Notes: generated by a model not told the origin, from the letters alone. A DNA stretch of 64,000 nt from Ryuthela nishihirai (GCA_038380435.1 JAWZYU010000034.1:6554704-6618703), one strand, 5' to 3'; counted from the first letter of the stretch, positions 33,255-43,644 are shown. Program-made: numbers and translations.

Positions 33255-34560
33255 AAATGTTGTAAAAATATAAAGGGAATAATTATATTTGCACACATTT
33301 ATCAGTGTTAAAATGATATCACATGTGAGTATAACAAAAAAGTTGCAATTTCCAACAACCCTGATTACAATGGCAAATTGCTGTTGTCACTGTAAAACCT
33401 TTGCCTATCACACTCTACCACTTAAATTTCAAATTTATAGCATGAATAGTTTTCAATATAGTTTTATTGCAAAAAAATATAAATTGCTTATAGTTTTGCC
33501 ATTTTCCAAAAATTTAGTGCCCTGAAATGATGTAAAATAAAAACACTACTGTGACATTCAGAAAATATATATCCTAATATTTCATTAGTACCTATCCCAC
33601 CCAAAAAGAATTTTTCATTTATTTCTAAAAGAAAAAACATTGAATGTCTACTGACAATTACATGGACAACAAAATGAAAATAGCCAATTTTTTTCAATAA
33701 TCTAAAAATGTATTATTACTCACCTGGATACCATTATTTTATTCACACTTGGTGGATTTCACACCAGTGCTTATTTTCAATAAGATGTGACTTATTATTA
33801 TTACTTTTCTACTTTTAAAATTATTTATTATATTGCTTCTCAAATATATACTGAAATTAGGAAGAATAAATATTTGAAACTTGACTAAAAACGATATCAT
33901 TAGGTATACATATCCTTAAATGGTATACATATTAGGTATACATATCCTTCCTACCTTAGGATACATCTGATTTGGTCATTATAACAAAAATTCTTGATTT
34001 TTAAACAATGACTTATTTTAGTATTATTCTTATTTAAATTGAAGTAATTTCATAACTACATTTGTAATTTCTAATTTTTAAATGAAGATTTCGCTATTGT
34101 GAAGCTCAACTTTTCCACAGCAGTATCTAATGCAAACTGATCTGCAATGATTTGATCCCAATTTCAATGGTTAAAATTAACTTTGATTTTTTTCCCTTTT
34201 TATTATATATTTTTTTCAGTTTTGAAAGCAAAATAAATCTTTGTAACACTACTACTTTAGTCTTAGAGTTTATCCATCAGCAAAATCTGAAGTACTGCAT
34301 TATGCATTATTTGCTTAGATGGCCAAAAATTTCAGAAATGAAAGAAATAAGATAATTATAGAAATGTTATGAATTATTGAAAGAAATAAACTACTTTAGA
34401 AAGTACCACAAAATTAATTTTAACGAATTTTTTACTGAAGTTAAAATGTAAAGAATACAATAGAACAATTTAGAAAATGAAATGCTTATAAAATTTTACT
34501 CACCTGTTTTTAATTTTGAATTTTCATAACCACACCTAAAAGTTCTTTATGTTGGTATAT
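33255..34560. other. AT-rich spacer with dispersed-repeat relics
   Basis: At 33545-33690 a relic shares TAATATTTC, TACCTATCC and AAAAAGAATTTTTCATTTAT with 48405-48515 and, more loosely, 13240-13385. TAGGTATACATATCCTT occurs twice, at 33901-33917 and 33933-33949. No gene is recognised. Confidence 0.5.
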
Positions 34561-34785
34561 AAAAAAAAATAAAAAATAAATACCCCCTCAATATAAATAA
34601 TAATAAATAACCCCTCAAGCAACTGCTTACCACAGAGGTCTGACAGGAGTCTGTCAGTTTATATGCCATAATAGAAAGTCTGTGAGGACCTCAGCAGAAA
34701 AACGACACTAACATCCATGCCTTATCCGCGGCTCGAACACAGGTCCCTTACATCAATATCTAGGGTGTTAACCACTCGGCCACAG
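34561..34785 (-). mobile_element. SINE1 copy with duplicated tail
   Basis: SINE1 with both 3' palindromes and a degraded tRNA-like head. The 3' tail is unusual: TACCCCCTCAATATAAATAA precedes a second ACCCCTCAAGC start. The tail region is therefore partly duplicated. No clear target duplication is visible. Confidence 0.82.
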
Positions 34786-34787
34786 AA

Positions 34788-35021
34788 CATTACTTATTTC
34801 TGTTAATTGGTTATTTGGTAATAGAATTCCAAAGTTCATTCTCTTCTTTGACTGAGCTGAGTTGACAAAAATCTTAACATTTCTAAAAGTTATCACTGAG
34901 AAAAAACTTACACAGACAGAATAATAAATTTCTTGCTTGAAAAATATTTTTTTTCTGTTATTCAGCCAATTAAGAGAGACTTTCACTATCATACTAGACA
35001 AAACTACAGGTAGGAGATAGT
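34788..35021. repeat. Old dispersed repeat (family R-A) flanking LINE copy D
   Basis: TTGGTTATTTGGTAATAGAATTCC-type sequence at 34800-34870 aligns with 41040-41130 and 46545-46610. They share GTTATTTGGCAAAAAGTTCT-like words and a following GACTGAGC/GGCTGAGC stretch. The family is unrecognised. Confidence 0.5.
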
Positions 35022-35032
35022 TAAGAGAAAGG
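35022..35032. repeat. Target-site duplication of LINE copy D (left)
   Basis: TAAGAGAAAGG here is repeated exactly at 40951-40961, immediately beyond the 5' end of the element. It fixes copy D to 35033-40950. Confidence 0.95.
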
Positions 35033-35053
35033 TTGGTTGGTTGGTTGTTTGGG

Positions 35054-35094
35054 GTTTAATGGCGCATCGGCAACAAGGCCATAATGCGCCAAAC
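35054..35094 (-). promoter_or_regulatory. Conserved 3'-terminal stem-loop of the I-like LINE
   Basis: TGGCGCAT (35060-35067) pairs with ATGCGCCA (35084-35091) around a 16-nt loop, with flanking GTTT/AAAC able to extend the stem. It is followed by CCCCAAACAACCAACC at the element's 3' end. The stem is identical at 17872-17905 and 21131-21163, and has one mismatch at 30047-30081. In this kind of LINE the 3' end of the RNA is what the RT binds, so this is a plausible recognition structure. Confidence 0.65.
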
Positions 35095-35286
35095 AAAAGA
35101 TAATATAAAAGATAAAAGACATCGAACCCCGTAACCAAAAGTTAAAATACAGTTTCAACATTGAAAAGTGGTAAAACAACAGAAAACAAGTGTATAGGAA
35201 CAGAGTAAAACAAGTGTAGAAATATTAAATAATATAATCCCAGGTGTAAGAGACCTGGGGTAAATAATGCATAAATTACGGTAAAA

Positions 35287-38200
35287 TCAAATTCGTTTAA
35301 AATATCCACAATATTTCAAAAAGTTAAAAACTGGAGATAAAATGCAATGATCAGATAAAAGATGTCCGAGTGTAAGAGGCTCGGACATAAAATTATGAAA
35401 GCTAAAATAACATTGACGTTCGAAATTAAAACACGGACATTCGATTAAAATATGTTTAATAGTTAAAATGGTGTCACAAAACTCGCACTTAGGTACGTCG
35501 TCCGCCCGTAAAAGAAACGAATGAGTAATAAACGAGTGACCTAAGCGGAGCCGAGCAAGTACAACTTCCTCCTTGCGATTCCTGCGGTAACAAGACTGCC
35601 ATGGTTTGATGATAGGTTTGATCTCAAAGAGCTTGTTCGTAAGATGTTCCGACCAAGATCTCTGCCACTGTGCCCGGAGCTCGATGGTAAAACGCTGCCG
35701 GAAATCCAGATAGGGAACCGGCAACGGAGAGTCGGACAGGGGCGTGGCTGACCTAGCAGCAGAATCTGCCAAATCATTGCCCCTGATTCCGACGTGACCG
35801 GGCACCCAACAGAAATGGATGGTGGTGGTGGCTGCCAGACGATGTAGCTGCTGGCGGATCTTAGTAAGAACTGGGTGAGGACGATGCCTCACCGAGATCA
35901 AAGCCTGTAGCGAGCTAAGCGAGTCGGTGTAAAGCACACACCGACGATGATGCTTAGTCGCCACGTGGTCCAAGGCGAGGCTGATAGCGTGCAACTCTGC
36001 AGTGAAGATGGAACACTGCAGTGGGATCTGGTCTGCAATGATTACATCACAGCAGACCATGGCCGATCCCACTGAAGTGCCGGACTTCGAGCCATCTGTA
36101 AAGACAGGCAAGAAGTCCGGGTGCTCAGCACGATGGCTGGCAAAGAGTTGCCGGTACACACAGTCGGGTGTAAAGGCCTTCCCCGTCCTGCAGAGGGAAA
36201 AATCGCAGGAAGGGGAAACAGCGAGCCAAGGTGGTAGAGGCTCAGCTGTCGACTGTGCAACGCTATCGAGACTGGTGTTGATGTCTCTGAGGTAGCCTCG
36301 GACACGCAAACCAAAAGGACGAATGGCAGTCGGCCGATTATTGTAAAGCATTTCCCACTTCGGACTGAAAACGCAGTCCCAAGTGGGATGGCCAGGCAGG
36401 GATCGCAATTTAGACGCATATTGTAGCGACAACTGCTGACGGCGAAGAGATAAAGAAGGTTCGTCGGTCTCAACGTAAAGACTCTGGACCGGTGAGGTGC
36501 GGAAGGCTCCCGTGCAAACACGGAGAGCCTGATGATGGAGGGGATCCAGCACCTTCACCACCGAATCCCGGGCCGAGTCGTACACCTGGGATCCGTAGTC
36601 CAGTTTCGATCGGACAAGTGCACGGTACAGGCGGAGCAAAGAACATCGGTCCGCCCCCCAAGAGAGGGAGGAGAGGACCTTGACGATGTTCAATGCCCGC
36701 GTGCACTTGGACCTGAGATGACGTATGTGAGATAAAAAGGTCAATTTCCGATCGAATATGAGACCGAGAAACTTGGTCTCCGCCACAACTGGAATGATGT
36801 TACCCCCGAGCCGTAGCTCAGGATCCAGATGAAGATTACGCTTGTGGCAAAAGTGCACACAAGCGGTCTTCTGTGGGGAGAACCGAAACCCGTTTGCCGT
36901 CGCCCAAACCGAAAGATTGTTCAGGGCAATTTGCAGTTGTCTTTCAATGACCCTCATGCTGGAAGATGAGCAAAAGATGCTAAAGTCATCAACATAGAGG
37001 GCATTGCCTACTGATGGAGGAAGTTGTCTAGTTATAGAATTAATCTTGACAGCGAAAAGCGTAACACTCAGAACGCAGCCTTGTGGCACCCCCTGTTCTT
37101 GGGGGTATGGCCGCGACAGAGTGTTACCGACACGGACACGAAAAGAGCGTGTCGATAAGAAGTTGGAGATGAAGATCGGCATGTGACCTCTGAAGCCGAA
37201 GCTGTGGAGGTCACGAAGAATGCCGAATCTCCAAGCCGTGTCGTACGCTTTTTCGATGTCGAAGAAAATTGACACCAGGTGCTCTCTTCTTAAAAATGAA
37301 TTTCTGATAGCCGATTCGAGGCGTATCAGGTGGTCAAGAGTTGACCGTTGCCTGCGAAAGCCACACTGGGTGTTGGAAAGAAGGTTGTGGTGTTCTAAAT
37401 ACCAGATGAGTCTGGCATTTACCATTCTTTCCAACACCTTGCACACGCAGCTCGTCAATGCGATGGGACGATAATTAGAAGGAATCTTGGGATCTTTCCC
37501 TGGCTTGGGGAAGGCCAAGACGATGGCCTCCCGCCAGGAGTCCGGAAACTGCTCCTCGAGAAAAATGCGATTGAAGAGATGGAGCAGCCGATCCTTACTC
37601 GATGGTGAAAGATGTTGGAGCATGGCATAATGGACATTGTCCGGCCCTACAGCAGAGGCACGAGAAGAGTGCAGAGCAAGGCGAAGCTCCTCCGCTGTGA
37701 ATGGCCTGTTGTAAGGCTCCAGGCCATTCGAGTGGAAAGACAGCGGAGAGCGTTCCGCCCTGCCCTTCTGGGCCAGAAACTCGGGGGAGTAAGAAGAAGA
37801 AGAAGAGATGGAGGAGAACGACTCCCCCAGAGTATCGGCAATTGCTTTGGGATCAGCAATTGCCTGTCCATTGTGCTCCAGGATCGATAACGAGTGGGAC
37901 GTGTAGTTCCCACTCATCTTCCGGACTTTATCCCACACGACCTTAGAACTAGTCGTGCGGGTGATGGATGACGTATACTTGATCCAAGATTCCTTCTGGC
38001 TCTGGCGTCGGACGAAACGCGCTTTCGCCCTGGCGCGTTTGAAATTTTCCAAGTTGGGGGACGTCGGATATCTCCGAAACACCCCCCAAGCCTTGTTCTG
38101 AGCCTTACGAGCTGCGGTGCATTCTGGATTCCACCACGGTTTCGGAAAGCGAGGAAACCGTGTAGAAGTTTGAGGAATCGTTGATGCAGCTGCATCTACG

Positions 38201-38997
38201 ATACAGTCCGTTATCTCCGCTACTGCCACATTGATTGGCTCCTGGCTGACAGAGTGGTCGTGGAGCTCAGAGAGCAGCTCGAAACCACCCCAGTCAGCCC
38301 GATCGAGCCTCCACCGCGAGACGCGTGAAGGGCTGCAAGGCCCCCCACGCGAGATGGTGCACACCACGGGGAGGTGATCGCTTCCATAAGAGTTGTCCTC
38401 GACCTCCCATGTAAAGAGTGGAAGGATCGAGGAGGAGCAGATGGCGAGATCAATGGCAGTGAAAGAGCGGGTTGGGGAGTGAAAGTAAGTACTGACACCG
38501 GTGTTCAACAGGGAGAGAGAAGGATCCAGGAGCCACTGCTCCAGGACCCCACCCCTCCCGTTGGTGTCAGCACTGCCCCAAAGTGGACTGTGTCCGTTGA
38601 GGTCCCCCATAATGAGGAAGGGGGACGGCAGCTGCGAGACGAGATCATCAAGGTCTTCCTGGAAGACGATGCTCCCAGGTGGAAGATATACAGAGCAGAC
38701 AGTCAGCGAGAACCCCACGAAGAGACGGATGGCTACCGCCTCTAAGTTGGTAGTGAGGGGTACGACCTGGAATGGAGAATGGTTGCTCACGAGGATGGCG
38801 ACACCCCCGCGAGCTGGACCATCTCCATCCCGGTCCCGGCGAACTAGTGAAAAGTGCCGGATCGTGGGATCTGTGACTGGCTGCAAGTATGTCTCCTGCA
38901 GGCACACACAGATGGGCTGGTGTGCCTGAAGGAGGGCCTTGATGTCGTCAAGATTCCTCTGGAATCCACGACAATTCCATTGTAGGAGTGTGGCCAT
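35287..38997 (-). CDS. I-like LINE ORF2 protein: APE endonuclease, reverse transcriptase, RNase H
   Basis: A 1,236-residue polyprotein that nicks target DNA, copies element RNA onto it and removes RNA by RNase H. The apurinic-type endonuclease occupies residues 1-215 (N8 in QWNCRG, E35 in LQET, D132 and N134 in GDLNGHS, D183, and SDH at 206-208). The RT spans about 420-800: GPDNVHYAML (451-460), NYRPIALTSC (508-517), FDIEKAYDTAWR (D580), QGVPQGCVLS (635-644) and YVDD (668-671). RNase H spans about 960-1085 with D968, E1001, D1025, H1068 and D1075 all present. A C-terminal zinc knuckle is C1171-x2-C-x7-H-x4-C1187. The start at 38997 is chosen because MATLLQWNCRG matches the family N-terminus. 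It lies one base after the ORF1 stop (TGAGATG), suggesting termination-reinitiation. Copies B and C have YFDD where this has YVDD. Confidence 0.96.
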   Translation of the reverse strand: MATLLQWNCRGFQRNLDDIKALLQAHQPICVCLQETYLQPVTDPTIRHFSLVRRDRDGDGPARGGVAILVSNHSPFQVVPLTTNLEAVAIRLFVGFSLTVCSVYLPPGSIVFQEDLDDLVSQLPSPFLIMGDLNGHSPLWGSADTNGRGGVLEQWLLDPSLSLLNTGVSTYFHSPTRSFTAIDLAICSSSILPLFTWEVEDNSYGSDHLPVVCTISRGGPCSPSRVSRWRLDRADWGGFELLSELHDHSVSQEPINVAVAEITDCIVDAAASTIPQTSTRFPRFPKPWWNPECTAARKAQNKAWGVFRRYPTSPNLENFKRARAKARFVRRQSQKESWIKYTSSITRTTSSKVVWDKVRKMSGNYTSHSLSILEHNGQAIADPKAIADTLGESFSSISSSSSYSPEFLAQKGRAERSPLSFHSNGLEPYNRPFTAEELRLALHSSRASAVGPDNVHYAMLQHLSPSSKDRLLHLFNRIFLEEQFPDSWREAIVLAFPKPGKDPKIPSNYRPIALTSCVCKVLERMVNARLIWYLEHHNLLSNTQCGFRRQRSTLDHLIRLESAIRNSFLRREHLVSIFFDIEKAYDTAWRFGILRDLHSFGFRGHMPIFISNFLSTRSFRVRVGNTLSRPYPQEQGVPQGCVLSVTLFAVKINSITRQLPPSVGNALYVDDFSIFCSSSSMRVIERQLQIALNNLSVWATANGFRFSPQKTACVHFCHKRNLHLDPELRLGGNIIPVVAETKFLGLIFDRKLTFLSHIRHLRSKCTRALNIVKVLSSLSWGADRCSLLRLYRALVRSKLDYGSQVYDSARDSVVKVLDPLHHQALRVCTGAFRTSPVQSLYVETDEPSLSLRRQQLSLQYASKLRSLPGHPTWDCVFSPKWEMLYNNRPTAIRPFGLRVRGYLRDINTSLDSVAQSTAEPLPPWLAVSPSCDFSLCRTGKAFTPDCVYRQLFASHRAEHPDFLPVFTDGSKSGTSVGSAMVCCDVIIADQIPLQCSIFTAELHAISLALDHVATKHHRRCVLYTDSLSSLQALISVRHRPHPVLTKIRQQLHRLAATTTIHFCWVPGHVGIRGNDLADSAARSATPLSDSPLPVPYLDFRQRFTIELRAQWQRSWSEHLTNKLFEIKPIIKPWQSCYRRNRKEEVVLARLRLGHSFITHSFLLRADDVPKCEFCDTILTIKHILIECPCFNFERQCYFSFHNFMSEPLTLGHLLSDHCILSPVFNFLKYCGYFKRI

Positions 38998-38998
38998 C

Positions 38999-40282
38999 TC
39001 AGGACTTAGAAGAGTGGGCGGACGACGAATTCCTATTCAACTTCACCGCCGCAGAGGACGGTTTAGTGAATAGGGGGCGGTCGGTATCCATGTCCTCGGA
39101 ATCGTCCGAGGGACATGGATCGGTGACCGCTCTTTGTGGCGCTGTTATTTTCTTTTTCGGCCCCGGTGGGGGCCCCTTCGGTTTTGAAGGTCTTGCTGTC
39201 TGAGGACGGGGAGGAGGAGGCCTTCCGGTGGAGGTGGAAGGCTGTGTTGCAGGAATGGAAACCGGGGTTGATGTCGAAGTCGACACCACCCTCGGTCGCG
39301 CCTGCGTGAGGAGGTACTTCGCAGCTGGCGAGAAAGACTCAGTAGGTGGTACACTGATGTCGGTCTGCACCGCAACCGAAGTCATTGGAACGATGGACTT
39401 TCCAATGACTGCACTGGCATAGGAAACCTTGCCAGGTGGGGCGGGCGGTGCAGCAAGCTTTCTCGCTTCAGCATACGAGATGTTGTTGATTACTTTGAGG
39501 CGTTGCACCTCCTTTTCCTCCTTCCACTTCGGACAGTCGCGGGAGTACGCCGGATGTTCGCCACTACAGTTAACACAGCATGCCTTTTCTGCTGTGCAGT
39601 CAGGATCGAGATGATCCTTACTGCCACAGCGAGCACAGGTGGGCTTGCCCCTGCATGCTGTGCGGGCATGACCGTATATCTGACACTGAAAACAGCGCAG
39701 AGGGTTTGGGATATACGGCCGAACCTCACAATGTAAATAACCAGCCTTGATGTAAGAAGGCAGGCGTGGCGTATTGAATGTCACAATCAACACCCGGGTG
39801 GGTGTTAATTTCCCATCACGGCGTGTCGAAACCCGGTGGACCGCTGTTACTCCTTGAGGTGTGAGCTCCGAGAGGATTTCCTCCTCAGTGACTTTGAGGA
39901 GGCCCCACTCGGTGATCACACCCCGAGAGGAATTCAAAGTTTTATGGGGAGTGACTTCGACAGCCACCCCACCAATTTCTTTGACTTTCAGGAGCAGTTC
40001 CGAGTGTTTGGAACAAGCGGTCTCAACTTGTAAGTCACCAGATCGTAGGCGCTTAACGGATTTCGGTTCTCCCGCAAGACCTTTCAAACCTTTGTTAACG
40101 AAAAAAGGGGACATGTCCCCAAGTACCTGATCACCCGTGGAGTGGATGATCAGGAACTTTGGGAACGAAGACACAGACACAGAAGACGACGGCAGAGATA
40201 ACAGTGACGACGAGGAAGATGGAGGCTCATGTCGAGCCCTCTTGTTGGCGGCGATCGCATTAATTTCATCATTCTCTCTCAT
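38999..40282 (-). CDS. I-like LINE ORF1 protein (gag-like, CCHC zinc knuckles)
   Basis: A 427-residue RNA-binding protein expected to coat element RNA. After a Ser-rich basic N-terminus (1-40), an RRM-like region at about 42-190 contains VKRLRSGDLQVE and a conserved WGLLKVTEEEIL block. Three zinc knuckles follow: C197-x2-C-x4-H-x4-C210, C216-x2-C-x4-H-x4-C229 and C236-x2-C-x3-H-x6-C250. This is the three-finger arrangement usual in jockey/I ORF1 proteins. The C-terminal part (about 275-410) is rich in Pro, Ser and Thr, with PPAPPGKVSYASAV and GPPPGPKKK, and is probably disordered. The start at 40282 (MRENDEINAIAANKRARHEP) is the first ATG in frame with homologous sequence. Copies A and B carry related but broken versions. 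Confidence 0.92.
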   Translation of the reverse strand: MRENDEINAIAANKRARHEPPSSSSSLLSLPSSSVSVSSFPKFLIIHSTGDQVLGDMSPFFVNKGLKGLAGEPKSVKRLRSGDLQVETACSKHSELLLKVKEIGGVAVEVTPHKTLNSSRGVITEWGLLKVTEEEILSELTPQGVTAVHRVSTRRDGKLTPTRVLIVTFNTPRLPSYIKAGYLHCEVRPYIPNPLRCFQCQIYGHARTACRGKPTCARCGSKDHLDPDCTAEKACCVNCSGEHPAYSRDCPKWKEEKEVQRLKVINNISYAEARKLAAPPAPPGKVSYASAVIGKSIVPMTSVAVQTDISVPPTESFSPAAKYLLTQARPRVVSTSTSTPVSIPATQPSTSTGRPPPPRPQTARPSKPKGPPPGPKKKITAPQRAVTDPCPSDDSEDMDTDRPLFTKPSSAAVKLNRNSSSAHSSKS

Positions 40283-40950
40283 GGTTGTTTATGTGTGGTT
40301 CAGTGCCCGCTGTCCCCACCCTCCACGGAGCCCAACAAGGGGACGCCCAGTCGGGCGCCAGGGCTACGCAGGCACTATACCCACACAGACAGTGAGCCAA
40401 GCCCTCACAAATAAATAGAAGGAAAATAAAAAGAGAAATGTGCAGAACAAAAACGTTCTACACAAAAGAAACAAAGCTTAAAATAACAAAATTGTGAATG
40501 GCCAACCTGGCCTCACAAAGAAAAGATAACGACAAAAGGAAAATAAGTTGTGAGGAAACTTGTAAACCTGTACCCGGACCGTGGGCAAGGTTACTCACCG
40601 CTCTGCACGGTTGACCCTAGCAGGACCTGCCCACCAGCCGATTGCTCCTGGGGGGGCCACCCCAGGAGCTCCCGTTTACCGGAAGCAGAGGCCAAAGCAG
40701 TGTATAGCAGAGGCCCCGGAATCCGCTGCCCAGCCCCGCGACAGACAGGCTCCCCAATGGCAAGACGGCCAATGGGGACCACGCCAGTCATGAGCTGAGG
40801 AGAGAAGACGGGGACCCCCGAGCAACTACCAGGATCCTCCTTTCCCGGGACACGGGTCTCCGCGCACGGCAAACACGCGGGCGAGCGTTTAGGACCCTGC
40901 GAAGGTAGCCGAGCCAGCGGAACCTTCACAGGGTGGTCCCCCTCACCGCG
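40283..40950 (-). promoter_or_regulatory. 5' UTR and presumed internal promoter of LINE copy D
   Basis: About 670 bp of GC-richer leader precede ORF1. It begins CGCGGTGAGGGGGACCACCC and is shared with copies A (29480-30009) and B (26340-27079). LINEs of this type carry their promoter in the 5' UTR, but I see no unambiguous TATA or initiator, so the promoter is inferred. Confidence 0.55.
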
Positions 40951-40961
40951 TAAGAGAAAGG

Positions 40962-42220
40962 AATAGCATTGATTGGATGAGTCTATTTAAAATCTCTGCC
41001 ATTATTGGTCAGTATGGTAGCAAAAGGATTAATTTGGCATATAACACATGCAACATAACAATGAACTCCTGTCGTTGGTTATTTGGCAAAAAGTTCTATA
41101 GTTCGCTTTTTTTGACTGTGCATATTTGAAAATAAGCCTGGCTATCTAGTACATATCAGGTTTTCAGGAATGGCAAGAGTTAATATCTTGTGTATGCTAG
41201 TAAATTCATAGGTACAGCTTATGTTTCTCATTCATTTTGTTTTTAAAAATTTCACTCTATTGGTTTTATTCAAATTATTCTAGTTTACACTTCCATTTAG
41301 CAAATAAAATAAAAATTATTACTAAAATTTTATTAAAATCAGGCAATTATAATCCCTATACAGTTACTTCAAATAAATCAAACTCAAAATAACTGTAGGG
41401 AATGTAAGGATAGCTTAAAAATCTACCCAATCTCTCTGATTTTTACTATCATAATTTACTGACCAAAATTTGAAGAACCAATTTCATTCATAGTACATAT
41501 ATTAACTAAAAAAGAATCAAGACAAAATAAATACAGCATTAAATAAAAATATTGAGAAAAATATACAGGAATTAAGATCAAATGCATAGCATTACCCTTC
41601 CAAGGCTATAGCAGTTTAATTTTAGTTTGTTGATGAAGGAAATATATGGGATGGGGGTAAAAAAGTTTGAATAATTTAGAACCTGTGAGTGAATTATCTC
41701 TGTTCACTTGACTACCCTATAACTATAAAGCAGCTATTTGATACTGCACCTCAAAAATGTAAGAGGTTGTCCTAAAGGTCTTTTTTTTTTGTTCAAAAAA
41801 TTACTGCTACTTTATCAGGGAATCATATTGTAAACTATGTACAGTAATAATATAGTTCACACTAAATGCACATTATTTAGCTCATATACATATATCAGTC
41901 TGGAAATAAAAATGTGACAGAAATTTCTTACTGATACACATAAAATAATCAAATGTTTGTATATGTCAAAACATACCTGAGGTCACAGCATAAGCAGCTT
42001 TTTGAATAAAGAAATGCTGTTATTCAAAATTTCATCAACATCTACAGCATTTTTGCAAATAAGGCTATGCATGTTCCAATTTTCCCCTACATGGAAATTT
42101 AAAATGTTACGATATAGGTTTGTTCCACACATAAGAATTGTAAATTAAAATTTTACACATTTGAGATAATAATTATATATATTAATATATACATTCTGCA
42201 AACATTTTTACAATGGGGAA
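40962..42220. other. AT-rich spacer with an R-A repeat relic
   Basis: A relic at about 41028-41180 (TTAATTTGGCATATAACACA, GTTATTTGGCAAAAAGTTCT) matches 46498-46662. Otherwise no gene or repeat is recognised. Confidence 0.5.
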
Positions 42221-42420
42221 ATAATAAAATAAATACCCCCTCAAGCAGTTGCTTGCCACAGAGGTCTGACAGAAGCCTGTCAGTTTATATGCCACAGTAG
42301 AAGGTTTGTGAGGATGATGGGACCTGAGTAGAATAACAACACAAACATCTATGCCTTACCTGGGGTTTGAACCCAGTCCTTTTGATCAGTAGCCAAGTGT
42401 GCTGACTACTTAGCCAAGGA
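42221..42420 (-). mobile_element. SINE1 copy
   Basis: Near-full-length SINE1 with tRNA-like boxes (TTTGAACCCAG region and AGCCAAGTGTGCT) and both 3' palindromes, one of them mutated (CAAGCAGTTGCTTG). It also has a tail of A/T-rich ATAAAATAAAT. Confidence 0.87.
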
Positions 42421-42791
42421 TACAATTATTAGTAATTTTTTTTTTTGCTTAAACTAGTTGATATATATATTTTAATGAATAAAAATTCATTTAAATTGTA
42501 AAAGATAAATAAGAAAAACTATGCATTCTTCAAATTTTCTTGATTATAAATCATTTTTAATCTTCCAATAACCCTCCAATCATAAATAACTAGTCACATT
42601 TGAACATGCTATACTACAACTTTCAAACATTTCTCAAGGAAATTAAGGTGAAATCAATTTACTCTTCTATTGACAGAGACTTGTCAAAACTGTGTCATCT
42701 CAAAGTATGATGTACTTGGTAATCCTGTATGATGAATGTCCCTATTGTCATCTCTCACTCACTAACACACACACTCATGTACACATGCAAA

Positions 42792-42962
42792 ATCCTCATG
42801 CAACCATGGGCTATAGAGGTCCTACCAGACTGTGTAATTTTCCTCTCCAGACATATCTGTTCTGAGCTGCAGCTACTGCATTTGGCCACTGTAGGCCAAT
42901 TCTATAAAGGTCCTGTTTGACATTGTCTCCCACTTTTCCTAAAGCCTTTAGGCACACTGTTA
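42792..42962 (-). mobile_element. RTE-like LINE 3'-end fragment (copy 3)
   Basis: About 170 bp matching the last coding and 3' UTR portion of the RTE copies: CATGCAACCATGGGCTATAG, ACATATCTGTTCTGAGCTGC and CCTGTTTGACATTGTCT. It is heavily diverged and ends at a GCACACTGTT block. This is a typical 5'-truncated RTE insertion. Confidence 0.78.
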
Positions 42963-43272
42963 GGTTACATATCACTTTACTAGCAATAATTCCCCTAGAC
43001 TGATTTTATTTATCAAGGAAATCATTAAATATCATTTCACATCTGACAAAAACACACCCTTATCTTGAACAATAATAATCAACTGTTACACTAAGATTAG
43101 TATATACACATCATGTATTTGACACACAAGAATTTAAATAAAGAGTTTTAATTTACTCCTGAATGCTGATAGATCCCATAAAGCATGCATCATCATCATC
43201 CTCAAGCAGCCATGGGCTATGGAGGGCCAACCAGACTGTGCAATTTAGTTCTCCAAACATATCTGTCCTGAG

Positions 43273-43644
43273 CTACATCTGCTGCATCTGGCCACTGCAC
43301 ACCAATTCTAACAAGGTCCTGTTTGACATTGTCTGCCGACCACATCCTAGGTCTCCCCCTCTTTCTGAGGCCTTTATAGGCACACTGTTCATAACCCTAT
43401 TCGCCAATCTATAACTATCCATACGGGCAACATGGCCAAACCAGCGGAGTCTCTCTCTGCACAATATGCTGCTTAAAGGAGGTTGCAGACTCCTTTGCCT
43501 AACCTCATCATTAGTTATAAAGTTAAACCACCTAATACCCAAGATACTACGTAAGCACCTAGGATCAAAAGCATCTAGTTTCCTGTTATCTTGTTTACAA
43601 AGTGTCCAAGTTTCACTACCATAACTAACCCTAGAAAGAACCAA
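43273..43644 (-). pseudogene. RTE-like ORF C-terminal part
   Basis: An open stretch of 123 residues encodes the RT thumb and C-terminal region, with VLSRVSYGSETWTLCKQDNR, DPRCLRSILGIRWFNFITND and RLRWFGHVARMDSYRLANRV. It ends NRTLLELVCSGQMQQM. This is the conserved tail of CFDP2/RTE-like proteins, which follows the RT palm. It is separated from the palm by the solo LTR and by frameshifts, so it is not expressed as part of an enzyme. Confidence 0.75.

Larger units (their letters stand above)
35033..40950 (-). mobile_element. I-like non-LTR retrotransposon copy D, complete with open ORF1 and ORF2
   Basis: A 5,918-bp minus-strand element with a perfect 11-bp target duplication. In sense order it has a ~670-bp 5' UTR (40283-40950), ORF1 (40282-38999), ORF2 (38997-35287) and a 254-bp 3' UTR. 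The 3' UTR ends in a hairpin and a CAACC-type tail instead of poly(A). Both frames are uninterrupted and all expected catalytic residues are present. The 5' end is about 20 nt shorter than copies A and B, which begin further upstream (GAGCGCCTGTACGCG region). The combination of APE endonuclease, RT, RNase H and C-terminal CCHC places it in the I/jockey superfamily, probably near the I clade. It is the best candidate for a recently active element in the window. Confidence 0.95.

Noticed and set aside
36002..36735. Plus-strand open frames antisense to the I-like ORF2
   Set aside because: They mirror the strongly coding minus strand, recur in every copy at the same place and show no domain of their own.
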